Of a stretch of DNA of 64,000 nucleotides, positions 16,026 to 23,455 are shown piece after piece. Every line of letters starts with the position of its first letter. Position 1 is the first letter of the stretch. The notes beneath the pieces were generated by a model that had not been told where the DNA came from, did no database searches, and saw only the letters and a list, made by a program, of their open reading frames with translations. The position numbers were made by a program, and so were the translations under genes. The stretch is from Virgibacillus_O sediminis (GTDB taxonomy: Bacteria; Bacillota; Bacilli; Bacillales; Amphibacillaceae): the NCBI RefSeq assembly GCF_042643265.1, contig NZ_JBHRRZ010000017.1, positions 1-64,000 of the forward strand, given 5' to 3'.

Positions 16026-16063
16026 AAAATAAACCGGATTCCCGCTGTGCGAAAATCCGGTTT
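16026..16063 (-). terminator. Terminator of the aimR-aimP-like pair
   Basis: AAACCGGATT (16031-16040) pairs with AATCCGGTTT (16054-16063); on the minus strand it is followed by ATTTTA. It lies about 35 bases past the peptide gene stop. Confidence 0.85.
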
Positions 16064-16097
16064 GCCAACCTACTTTTCAGTTTGTCCAATGTTTCTA

Positions 16098-16211
16098 TCA
16101 GTCGATTCCGCCCAGATCCGGATCGCGGAGGAGGACATCCAATAGATCTGGTGATGTCAGGATAAATACAGTGATTATTGCTAAAAAGAATAATTTCTTC
16201 CCCGATTTCAT
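16098..16211 (-). CDS. AimP-like signalling peptide precursor
   Basis: 37 residues, too short for ordinary gene calling. ATG with TAGGGGTG upstream. Sequence: basic start and hydrophobic signal MKSGKKLFFLAIITVFIL, then a short polar tail TSPDLLDVLLRDPDLGGID ending at TGA. It lies 138 bases downstream of the AimR-like receptor gene on the same strand and just before a strong terminator, which is the layout of arbitrium aimR-aimP and rap-phr pairs. The active peptide would be the last five to eight residues (inference); it does not match the xxxRGA ending of SPbeta-type AimP. A 64-codon overlapping frame from GTG 16218 runs through the terminator and is less likely. Confidence 0.6.
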   Translation of the reverse strand: MKSGKKLFFLAIITVFILTSPDLLDVLLRDPDLGGID

Positions 16212-16349
16212 GCAGCACACCCCTATTCGTTTAGCTTGCGGTACCTTTGCCATTTAAATAAGATGGGCCCCCTCCAGCTTGAAGGCCGGCGGCAGCCCCC
16301 TCTTCTAATCAAATACATTCTCCAGATTGAGCGTTCGTTCAATAAGTAA

Positions 16350-17363
16350 TCATAGAGCATAATCACGGATGGCTTGGAGGGAAAGCCGGCTGAAAAAGAA
16401 GTCTTTGCGCTGTTCAATGAACATCCGGTAGGCACGCAGCAGGATTTCCCGGTCATGTTTTGCCTTCCCCAAATAATACACTCTAAATGGCGTTTCCCTG
16501 TCCAGTCCTTCGAGGATGTCTACCGCGAAGTCATTGTTTCCCTTGGCAATTTCTAAATGGGCTTGTTCCGCCTTGTCGACAGTCGTAATTCCTTCCACTC
16601 GCCTGAAATGGGCAGACAGGAATGGGATATTATTATTCTTGATGATATGGATTTTTTTCTGCAGTTGCCGTTTTTCGGCTAGCTTCAATGCTTCTTGGAG
16701 ATGGGACATGCCCTGTTCGTAGCTTTCAAAGGTGTAGGAAAGGCCCATTTTGATATGCGCATTTATTTTCGCCCTATCATTATAGGCATGGTTGATCAGA
16801 CGATAGCCGAATTTCCGTGCCATCAGCACCTCATTCCGCATGAGATGATAATAGAGGAAAATCTGATACAGCCTTAACTGGAAACAATGTTTCAACATCC
16901 AGTCGTTAACCTGATCCAAACTGTGCTGATACTTCTCCAGAAAATTGCCGAATTCTGTGAATCGGTTCATATTGAGATAGGCATTCAGCTTAATGAATTC
17001 CAAAAGGCATTTCAATTCCGGCTCGTCTGTGGGGAAATGCTCGGCCTGCTGGAGAATGAGATATGGGGATTTATCTTCTTTAACAGCATACATCATCAAC
17101 TCATAGACATCGGCCCACCTGTGATTCGACGGAATTCCCGTTGTCCTGTTCTTGTGGATCATTTCATCCATGTCCTCATAAAAACCGTTTATATATAGGA
17201 ATTCCATACCTTTCTTCAACATGGCCGGTGTCTTTTCGTTCAGACATCGTTCCCGCAAGGCCAGTATAATTGGTTCTGTATCATCTGCCGTCTGTAACTG
17301 CTGGATATTCTCCAAGTAGTCCTGTCCATATTCTGTATATAATGCCCAGGCTGATTTCACCAT
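16350..17363 (-). CDS. AimR-family peptide pheromone receptor lacking the HTH domain
   Basis: 337 residues; ATG behind AAGGGGGCC. The body is a superhelix of TPR-like helices. The stretch ERCLNEKTPAMLKKGMEFLY, INGFYEDMDEMIHKNRTTG, then NHRWADVYELMM lines up well with phage SPbeta AimR after its DNA-binding domain. AimR proteins bind a short peptide in this TPR body and control lysogeny by binding DNA with an N-terminal winged helix-turn-helix. Here the protein starts about 50 residues late, and no HTH is encoded upstream in any frame. No phage gene is nearby. It could act by protein-protein contact as Rap proteins do (inference). Confidence 0.75.
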   Translation of the reverse strand: MVKSAWALYTEYGQDYLENIQQLQTADDTEPIILALRERCLNEKTPAMLKKGMEFLYINGFYEDMDEMIHKNRTTGIPSNHRWADVYELMMYAVKEDKSPYLILQQAEHFPTDEPELKCLLEFIKLNAYLNMNRFTEFGNFLEKYQHSLDQVNDWMLKHCFQLRLYQIFLYYHLMRNEVLMARKFGYRLINHAYNDRAKINAHIKMGLSYTFESYEQGMSHLQEALKLAEKRQLQKKIHIIKNNNIPFLSAHFRRVEGITTVDKAEQAHLEIAKGNNDFAVDILEGLDRETPFRVYYLGKAKHDREILLRAYRMFIEQRKDFFFSRLSLQAIRDYAL

Positions 17364-17439
17364 TTGAAGGCCCCCTTTTCAGTAATAGATGAAGCGATCC
17401 TCCTCCAATCCCCTACATCTTTGCGAAATATTTACCTAA

Positions 17440-17455
17440 TTTTAATATTACCACA
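17440..17455 (-). promoter_or_regulatory. Promoter-like motif upstream of the aimR-like gene
   Basis: On the minus strand TGTGGTAATATTAAAA, an extended -10-like element, lies about 77 bases before the start codon. The same 16 bases occur at 34128-34143 upstream of dppA. No good -35 is visible at either site. Confidence 0.4.
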
Positions 17456-17634
17456 ACTTATGCCGAAATAAGTGGCCTATCGTTCGACAAATACGAACAA
17501 AAGCGTGACCATCAGGGCAGTGGCGGAGGTTAAGCATTCATCCTTATAAGAAAAAAGAGAGGGGTGCATGCGCCTTCATAGGTAAATAGTCGGATATAGC
17601 CTGTGGCCCTCCTCCTTTACCATATACTTTTAGT

Positions 17635-18033
17635 TTACGCCCTATCCAACAAGCGGGCTTCATGCAGCAGGGAGGTACGAACCGATTTGGGAATGAACCG
17701 CCGAATCTGAAATTCGTTGAACCCGACCATCAGGCGTTTTCCATCATGGATGATGGGACTTCTTAATATACTAGGATTGTCTTGGATAAAGCAGTATAAA
17801 TCTGTCAGATGCATCCCATCCAAATGATCGATGTTTTTCTCGAACCATTCAGTACGGGTGGAAATCAGGTCTTCGGTCCCGTTGTCGGTCAGCCGGAAAA
17901 TTTCCATGATCTCCGGTAATGTCAATGACTCCGACAAGATATTCCGTTCGGCAAAATCAATATCATTTGCCTGGAGCCACTTTCTGGCCTTTCTGCAGGA
18001 CGTGCAGCTTGGTGTGACAAACAGTGTTACCAT
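17635..18033 (-). CDS. spx: Spx-family redox-sensing transcription regulator
   Basis: 132 residues. ArsC/Spx fold with the redox CxxC switch at Cys10-Cys13 in TPSCTSCRKARKWL. The protein is close to B. subtilis Spx over its whole length (ERNILSESLTLPEI, DGTEDLISTRTEWFEKN, LRSPIIHDGKRLMVGFNE). Spx binds the RNA polymerase alpha C-terminal domain under disulfide stress. Whether this is the main Spx or a paralogue such as MgsR cannot be told; mecA or yjbH neighbours are absent. Good AGGAG site upstream. Confidence 0.85.
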   Translation of the reverse strand: MVTLFVTPSCTSCRKARKWLQANDIDFAERNILSESLTLPEIMEIFRLTDNGTEDLISTRTEWFEKNIDHLDGMHLTDLYCFIQDNPSILRSPIIHDGKRLMVGFNEFQIRRFIPKSVRTSLLHEARLLDRA

Positions 18034-18118
18034 GCCGATTCTCTCTCCTCTTCTTCGTGCGCAGAATATATGTAAAAAGCAGCTGCTTCATCCAGGGAGA
18101 TGAAGCATGCCATATAGG

Positions 18119-18610
18119 TCATTCAATCATCCGGTTCACCTCATCAGCTACTTCCTCCGCAGAAATTCTCAGTGCCACCGCCAATTCCTTGAACATAATA
18201 TTTTGTGTATTTGCCAAGAGATGGCGGTCCTGGTCCAGCAATTTCTTATGCTCCCTTTCCGCCTCCCGCTTTCTCCGTATTAATGTATTGACCACTTTGG
18301 CAATCTCCCTGCGGTCCCCCGAATTCACCAGCTTCCTATATGTCTGCCTTCGCTGCCTTACATCCTCTATCCACTGGATGCCCGGTTGCTGGAAGGATTG
18401 CAGGATTTCTTCCGCTTCCTCCTTTTCCATCACCGCCAGCATGACGACCCGCTCATTGTCGACGGGGGTGTTGATGGTCAACTTCGGATCTTCAAGCGGG
18501 TGCAGTACATAATAGCTTCTCGTCACATCCCCATAGGTTTTATCACATATATCATCAATTTTACTCAAACCATGGACAGAATAGATGATTACATCTCCAA
18601 CATTGAACAT
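18119..18610 (-). CDS. CarD-family transcription regulator
   Basis: 163 residues; ATG with GGGGGC upstream (a longer frame adds 10 unlikely residues). The N-terminal FNVGDVIIYSVHGLSKIDDI to about residue 60 is the CarD/TRCF RNA-polymerase-interacting domain, which contacts the beta subunit at promoters. The helical C-terminal half (90-163) carries basic IRRKREAEREHKKLLDQDRH. Divergent from the marR gene, with two operator palindromes between them. Confidence 0.85.
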   Translation of the reverse strand: MFNVGDVIIYSVHGLSKIDDICDKTYGDVTRSYYVLHPLEDPKLTINTPVDNERVVMLAVMEKEEAEEILQSFQQPGIQWIEDVRQRRQTYRKLVNSGDRREIAKVVNTLIRRKREAEREHKKLLDQDRHLLANTQNIMFKELAVALRISAEEVADEVNRMIE

Positions 18611-18633
18611 CGTGTAGCCCCCAGCTCTTGTGA

Positions 18634-18652
18634 TTGTCAACTTAGTTTACAA
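18634..18652. promoter_or_regulatory. Imperfect operator palindrome, carD side
   Basis: TTGTCAAC-TTA-GTTTACAA: 8-bp arms with one mismatch, 24 bases upstream of the carD start. It is a degraded copy of the perfect palindrome 42 bases away. Confidence 0.55.
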
Positions 18653-18675
18653 AACTAGCATACGCCATTTTGAAG

Positions 18676-18700
18676 ATATTGTCAACTTGGTTGACAATAT
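18676..18700. promoter_or_regulatory. Perfect operator palindrome between carD and marR
   Basis: Arms ATATTGTCAAC and GTTGACAATAT (11 bp each) separated by TTG. Size and symmetry fit a MarR dimer site. Position in the shared divergent promoter region suggests that the adjacent MarR protein controls itself and carD. Confidence 0.75.
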
Positions 18701-18753
18701 TGGAGCGGTTCTTTATAGTTATATGGCAAGAAAGATGGATAGGAGGAATTCGG

Positions 18754-19182
18754 TTGGATTCTCATCTCAAAAATCTGGATCTCATAGATGCATTAAGCGA
18801 ACGCCACCACCAGCTTCGGCAAATCACGGAAAAATTATGGAATGACAGCAGCGATATACACTTGTCCAATTCCGAATGGTTCATTATGGCCAGAATATAT
18901 AAAAAGCAGCCCACCATCGCGCATGTTGCCAAACATGTAGACATCTCCCGGCAGGCAACCCATAAATTCATCAAAAAACTGGAAGCCAAAGGATTAGTCG
19001 AAATTAGCAATGTGAAGAACAACAAAAAAGACAAATGCATCCGGCTAACCGAATTGGGGGAGGAATGCTATGAAAAGAATGAAGGATTGAAGGCGAACCT
19101 GGAGAAGGAAATTGGGAATAAAATCGGGCATGAACAGCTGCGGCTGCTGAAAGAGATCCTTCAATTGGATTGGGATCTATAA
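18754..19182 (+). CDS. MarR-family transcriptional repressor
   Basis: 142 residues from TTG, chosen because AGGAGG lies seven bases upstream and the earlier ATG overlaps the operator. Winged HTH: IAHVAKHVDISRQATHKFIK is the recognition region, and the wing follows at LVEISNVKNNKKDKCIRLTE. Helices at both ends form the dimer interface. No cysteine sensor is obvious. Likely repressor of its own gene and carD through the palindromes upstream. Confidence 0.85.
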   Translation: MDSHLKNLDLIDALSERHHQLRQITEKLWNDSSDIHLSNSEWFIMARIYKKQPTIAHVAKHVDISRQATHKFIKKLEAKGLVEISNVKNNKKDKCIRLTELGEECYEKNEGLKANLEKEIGNKIGHEQLRLLKEILQLDWDL

Positions 19183-19197
19183 GCCTAAAACGTAAAA

Positions 19198-19240
19198 CAA
19201 CATCAAAGAGGGAAAACAGTTCTCCCACTCTTTGATGTTG
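19198..19240. terminator. Hairpin after marR
   Basis: CAACATCAAAGAG and CTCTTTGATGTTG form a 13-bp perfect stem between the convergent marR and homocysteine methyltransferase-like genes. No clean T run follows, so efficiency is uncertain. Confidence 0.6.
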
Positions 19241-19322
19241 CTGTCTGTTGCTTATTTGCTTTAAAAATTATCGTTCACACACATGTCATCGGACTGTAGA
19301 GCTGGTAACCCGCCCCTGCCTA

Positions 19323-20372
19323 TTAGGCTTTCAAGCGATAGTCCAAGTTATGCTTTTTCAAGGTTTCGTCTTTTCCAAACAAAAAGTGTTTTTCCATGTC
19401 CGGGGAGTATTTGGAATTGACCGTTTCGACACCCGCAGCTTCTGCCACCGCGCGCAGCATTGCAGGAGACGCTCCGCAACACAAGCCGATATAGTTTATG
19501 CCAATGTCTTTCGCTTCTTTGGCCCACTCAGCCAATTCATAACGGTTGTGGTAAAGCGGATCAAGGGAAGTCGGGAACGTGGTTTCTAATGGCAAATGGC
19601 AGCTGCATCCACCGTCAGGCAAATTGAAAAAGGTAGGATGCTCCTCCGTTGTGCGGTACGGGATAGGCAATCCGCCTACATAGCCATCGACATTTTTGCG
19701 GATCTCGGCTAGATATGGCTGCATCGTACGAGGTCCACGGAAACAATTCATTCCTACCACCAACGCGCCCTTTTCGGAAAGGATTTTACATGATTCTTCC
19801 ACCGTATAACCATCGCGCAAAATATTTTCACCCATCAATCCTAATGTGATGACAGCTGGCAATCCAGCCTTTTGAATTTCTTCCAATGCTATAACTGCTT
19901 CCTCATGGTAATAGAATGTTTCGCCATTGATATAATCAACGCTCTCATCCTTGCACCATTCCACCATTTCAGCAAACATGCTCCTGACCTTCTCTTTGGA
20001 TTCAGCATCTTCCGGGTCAAAGATATTGGTGTTGGATATATTCCCTGCCACCAACGCTTCTTCTGTCGGATGCTCCTTTGAGACTTCTTTCGCTAGACGT
20101 ATCGCATTCCTGTTCAACGGCTCCAGCAGATCCTCTTTGCCAATAATACGCATCTTTTCCCTATGTGCGTTGTAGGTAAAGGCCAGCACCACATCAGAGC
20201 CTGCGTTCATATAGTCACGGTACGTTTGTTTCAGTGCTTCCGGATTATCCAAGGCCACCTCTGGCACAAATGATCCTGCCTGCAGATACCCTCGGCGTTC
20301 CAATTCAAATAAATACCCTTCCCCTGCAATCACTGTCCCGTCTTTCAGTCTTTCTTCTAAGCTGCGTTTCAT
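19323..20372 (-). CDS. Homocysteine S-methyltransferase family protein (BHMT-like)
   Basis: 349 residues, TIM-barrel zinc methyltransferase. The three zinc cysteines are present: one in VVGMNCFRGP and two adjacent in GLCCGASP. Early motif LKDGTVIAGEGYLFELERRG is the barrel start. Such enzymes move a methyl group from betaine, S-methylmethionine or another donor to homocysteine; which donor cannot be told. AAGGGGGAGG ribosome site. No S-box leader is visible upstream. It is the only metabolic gene in this accessory block. Confidence 0.8.
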   Translation of the reverse strand: MKRSLEERLKDGTVIAGEGYLFELERRGYLQAGSFVPEVALDNPEALKQTYRDYMNAGSDVVLAFTYNAHREKMRIIGKEDLLEPLNRNAIRLAKEVSKEHPTEEALVAGNISNTNIFDPEDAESKEKVRSMFAEMVEWCKDESVDYINGETFYYHEEAVIALEEIQKAGLPAVITLGLMGENILRDGYTVEESCKILSEKGALVVGMNCFRGPRTMQPYLAEIRKNVDGYVGGLPIPYRTTEEHPTFFNLPDGGCSCHLPLETTFPTSLDPLYHNRYELAEWAKEAKDIGINYIGLCCGASPAMLRAVAEAAGVETVNSKYSPDMEKHFLFGKDETLKKHNLDYRLKA

Positions 20373-20556
20373 ATGATTTCCTCCCCCTTAACTTTCGTTT
20401 CAATGTAAGATCATTCTAGCATGGCAAAACAGCTATAGCATAACACTTAAAAATCATATCCAGGTATAGCTCAAGCCTATATCTGAAAAATGCATGCCTG
20501 GGCTTCCCAAACAGGGGGAAAAGCCGGGAGTATTTGTAACCTCCTTGAAGAAAGAC

Positions 20557-20587
20557 AAAAAATCCCCAGCTTTATGCCAGGGATTTT
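20557..20587 (-). terminator. Terminator of spoIIQ
   Basis: On the minus strand AAAATCCCTGGC pairs with GCTGGGGATTTT around a five-base loop, followed by more T. Confidence 0.85.
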
Positions 20588-20596
20588 TCATTTAAC

Positions 20597-21520
20597 CTAG
20601 GGCTGTTCCAACAACGGGGAATCCAATTCATCCTCCGCGTCGTCTTCTGCTGCATCTTTATCTTCTTCTGTTTCATCATCTTTTACATCTTCATCTGTGT
20701 CTTCTGCTGCCTCTTCTTCACCTTCTGCGGCAGGCTCTTCAGCATCTTCTGCAGCTTCGGATTCTTCCGATGCTTCTGCATCCTCCTGAGACTCGGATCC
20801 TTCTGATGCTTCTTCCGTTACGCTGTCCAGTTTAGTAACCGGCTGATTGAAGAATTCTTCCGGGTTCACTTCATTTCCATCTTTTCTCAGCTGGAAGTGA
20901 ACATGGGTTCCATTCTCTTTGCCGAACAGGTTCTGCCCGGAAGTACCAAGTTCGTCTCCTTGCTTCACTTCCTCGCCAGCCTGTACAGTCACATCCTCCA
21001 GGCTTGCATAATATGTCATGATCTCATTCCCGTGGGAAAGGATGACGACATTTCCTAGAAGCGGGTCTTCCTTCACTTCGTTGACTGTGCCGCTTAATGC
21101 TGCTTGTACACTGAATGCTTCACCGTCTGCCGATGCAATGTCCACACCTGTGCTTTGATAGAAGCGGTTGTTGTAAAGAACCAGAGCGTTTTCCTGATCC
21201 TCCTGGTCTGCGTTGTAATCATAAAATTTAGTTACGATTTCTGCTTGATCCTCATCCGCTACAGGCATTTTAATGGATTCTTGCTGATCTACTACCGGAT
21301 TGGCTTCCTCGTCCATTGGTGTCGGAGCGAAGTCCCCATCATTCACAATTTCTTCCTGATCTTCTGCAGCATCCGGAACCTGATTATCCAGATTCTGATA
21401 CCATACGACAACCGATAGAAGCAGTGCAGCAATCGTCAAATAGAGTGCCGGGAAAAACCACTTCTTGCGGAAAATACGGCTCCACTTATTTTTTGAAGCC
21501 CCTGTGTTTTCTTCTTTCAT
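20597..21520 (-). CDS. spoIIQ: Stage II sporulation protein SpoIIQ (degenerate LytM/M23)
   Basis: 307 residues. Forespore membrane protein that binds mother-cell SpoIIIAH across the septum. Basic N-terminus, one transmembrane helix (about 24-41), then a LytM domain (about 115-230). HVHFQLRKDGNEVNPEEF is present, but the first zinc ligand is missing (STGVDIA instead of HxGxD), as in B. subtilis SpoIIQ, so it should not be a peptidase. The last ~70 residues are an unusual Glu/Asp/Ala acidic tail beyond the LytM fold. A sigma-F-like promoter precedes it. Confidence 0.93.
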   Translation of the reverse strand: MKEENTGASKNKWSRIFRKKWFFPALYLTIAALLLSVVVWYQNLDNQVPDAAEDQEEIVNDGDFAPTPMDEEANPVVDQQESIKMPVADEDQAEIVTKFYDYNADQEDQENALVLYNNRFYQSTGVDIASADGEAFSVQAALSGTVNEVKEDPLLGNVVILSHGNEIMTYYASLEDVTVQAGEEVKQGDELGTSGQNLFGKENGTHVHFQLRKDGNEVNPEEFFNQPVTKLDSVTEEASEGSESQEDAEASEESEAAEDAEEPAAEGEEEAAEDTDEDVKDDETEEDKDAAEDDAEDELDSPLLEQP

Positions 21521-21540
21521 AGCTCATCACCTCATCCCCC

Positions 21541-21569
21541 ATTCTGAGCAGAAAAAAGGGAATATATAC
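21541..21569 (-). promoter_or_regulatory. Sigma-F-like promoter of spoIIQ
   Basis: On the minus strand GTATA, 15 bases, then GCTCAGAAT. This matches the forespore sigma-F pattern GYATA-N15-GGNNANAHT except at one base. spoIIQ is a known sigma-F gene in B. subtilis. The element ends about 20 bases before the start codon. Confidence 0.6.
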
Positions 21570-21750
21570 CTCCGAACCATAAAAATTCTTGTTTTTATGG
21601 ATGATTCGCAGAAGATAGGGAAAGGTAAGTATTTAATTTCGCAAGTGTAAGTGGGTGCGGCCCGACAAAGCAGGTAGTGATATCTGAAGCAGGAGGGGTG
21701 CTTCCGGCGTTATACTGTGTTCTGTTTCAAGGTGTGATTCCAGCTGCAGA

Positions 21751-21781
21751 AGAAAACCCCCGTCATCTTGCAACGAGGGTC
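21751..21781 (-). terminator. Terminator overlapping the spoIID stop
   Basis: On the minus strand ACCCTCGT pairs with ACGGGGGT, followed by TTTTC; the stop codon lies within the loop/3' arm. Confidence 0.75.
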
Positions 21782-22968
21782 GGCGCGGTATCATCCACGG
21801 TATTTATCTCCACACCCTGATAATAATGGGCGATAATGTCTTTGTAGCTTTTCCCTTCTTTTGCCATGCCGTTTGCCCCGTACTGGCTCATTCCGATGCC
21901 ATGGCCATATCCTTCTGTGGTAAAAATGAGGTGGTCGTTCTTCTGTTCAATGGTGAAATCGCTCGACCGCAGGCTCAGCTTTTCCCGAACTTCCCGGCCG
22001 CTCAATGCCTGATCCCCCAATTGCAGCTCAGCCACCCGGCCACTTTCCGTCCGGCTCACTTTCATGCCCTGTGATGCTTGAGCAGGCAAATCCACCCCGA
22101 GAGCCGTTTCTACTTCCTGAACGGTAAATATCTGCTGGTCGAGGAATTTTGGTGAGTCTTTATCCCATGGACTTTCCACACTTCTTAAATAAGGAAGTTC
22201 ACTTTCCCAATAATCCTCCGAGTTTTCCGTATAGCCATTGCTTGTCGAGAAAAACGCCGGCGTGATCGGCGCATCTTCATAAGTAAGGATCTGCCCTTCC
22301 GTCGCAGCCACAGCTTCCCTGATCTTTCCCATCTTTTCCGGATAGTCACTGCCCCACTGCTTCCTGAGATCATTTTCACTTTTATATACCTGATGCTGAA
22401 CCGTATCGGTCACATCAAACTCATTAGGATCATTTTTATAGAGGACATGATTGACAATGTAGGTTCTGGCTGCAAGCGCCTGGGCTTTCAGTGCCTCCAC
22501 CTCAAAATCGGCGCTCATTTCCGACGCCACCACTCCTGCAACATAGGACTCCAGCGGGACATCCTCCACCGTCTCGGATGCATGGCGCATGACCTCCACG
22601 GCAAACGAGGAACCCTCCTCCATTTCGGCCGGGGCCGCTTCCTCCGTTGGCTTCTCCTGCACTTCCGTTGCCGCATCTTCATCATCTCCGAAAGGAATCA
22701 CAATCATCGCCGGCAATGCTAAAATGATAAACATCAGGACACCCAGCAAACCAGCCGCCGGCAGCTTCCAGAGGGAAAGCCGGCTCCTCTGTCCATAAAG
22801 ATTGCGAGGTTTCTTGCCCCCCAATACAGGCTTGGAAGAATTCGGCGGCATGGCAAACTGCTTTCCGGTTTGCTGTTTCTTCTTTTTCTGCATCTCCGTC
22901 AATAGCTTGGCTGTCTTTTTTTTACGGCTTTTTGGGATGGCTTTGTAGCGATAGTTGCGCTTATACAT
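21763..22968 (-). CDS. spoIID: Stage II sporulation protein D (peptidoglycan transglycosylase)
   Basis: 401 residues. Engulfment enzyme that cuts glycan strands in the septum, working with SpoIIM and SpoIIP. Lys/Arg-rich cytoplasmic start, membrane helix (about 72-92), acidic linker, then the SpoIID domain: VASEMSADFEVEALKAQALA, AARTYIVNHVLY, and the C-terminal YGHGIGMSQYGANGMAKEGK, all conserved. GAGGAGG ribosome site. In B. subtilis it directly follows murAA; here the dpp operon and array D intervene. Confidence 0.95.
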   Translation of the reverse strand: MYKRNYRYKAIPKSRKKKTAKLLTEMQKKKKQQTGKQFAMPPNSSKPVLGGKKPRNLYGQRSRLSLWKLPAAGLLGVLMFIILALPAMIVIPFGDDEDAATEVQEKPTEEAAPAEMEEGSSFAVEVMRHASETVEDVPLESYVAGVVASEMSADFEVEALKAQALAARTYIVNHVLYKNDPNEFDVTDTVQHQVYKSENDLRKQWGSDYPEKMGKIREAVAATEGQILTYEDAPITPAFFSTSNGYTENSEDYWESELPYLRSVESPWDKDSPKFLDQQIFTVQEVETALGVDLPAQASQGMKVSRTESGRVAELQLGDQALSGREVREKLSLRSSDFTIEQKNDHLIFTTEGYGHGIGMSQYGANGMAKEGKSYKDIIAHYYQGVEINTVDDTAPTLVAR

Positions 22969-23100
22969 GGCTTCCTCCTCTTCAAGTAAACTCTATGATT
23001 TCCTGCGGCCATTCAACAGGCCTCTATTAATACTTATACAAAAAGCCCCGCTGATAGAACCTTCGAAATGAGGATCCTATATTACGTTTGCGCTACGGGT

Positions 23101-23400
23101 GATATCTCGCGTGTGCTGCTGATAATTGTCGCTCTCCAGCCGATATCCTGTACGTGCTGCCGATTTATCCGCTCTCCTGCTGATAAACCCGCGCTACGGG
23201 CGATATCCTGCGTGTGCTGCTGATAAAATTGCTCTCCTGCTGATATCTCGTGCGTGCTGCTGATAAAATTGCGCTACGAGCGATATCCTGTGTGTGCTGC
23301 GGATAATCCCGCTCTCCAGCCGATATCCCACCCCTGCTGCCGATTAACCCACTCTCCAGCTGATATCCCGCTCCACCAGCCGATTCCCCCCAGCACCGCA
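23101..23400 (-). repeat. 20-bp satellite-like array D
   Basis: Fifteen GAT cores: 23101, 23121, then exactly every 20 bases from 23142 to 23382. On the minus strand the monomer reads ATCRGCAG... as in arrays A-C. GCTCTCCNGC and GYGTGCTGC types alternate, and GCGCTACGGG recurs. The array lies between the ykfD terminator and spoIID. Confidence 0.9.
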
Positions 23401-23406
23401 CTCCAT

Positions 23407-23447
23407 TAAAAAACCTGCACAGGCATCTAACGCCTTGTACAGGTTTT
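23407..23447 (-). terminator. Terminator of the dpp/ykf operon
   Basis: On the minus strand AAAACCTGTACAAGGC pairs with GCCTGTGCAGGTTT, followed by TTTT; located just after the ykfD stop. Confidence 0.85.
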
Positions 23448-23455
23448 CCCTCTTC

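Noticed and set aside
16024..16218. 64-residue frame from GTG 16218 as the gene after the aimR-like receptor
   Set aside because: It runs through the terminator hairpin; the 37-codon frame has an ATG, correct site spacing and a signal peptide.
20373..20565. S-box (SAM) riboswitch upstream of the homocysteine methyltransferase-like gene
   Set aside because: None of the conserved S-box core sequence or its terminator pairing is visible.
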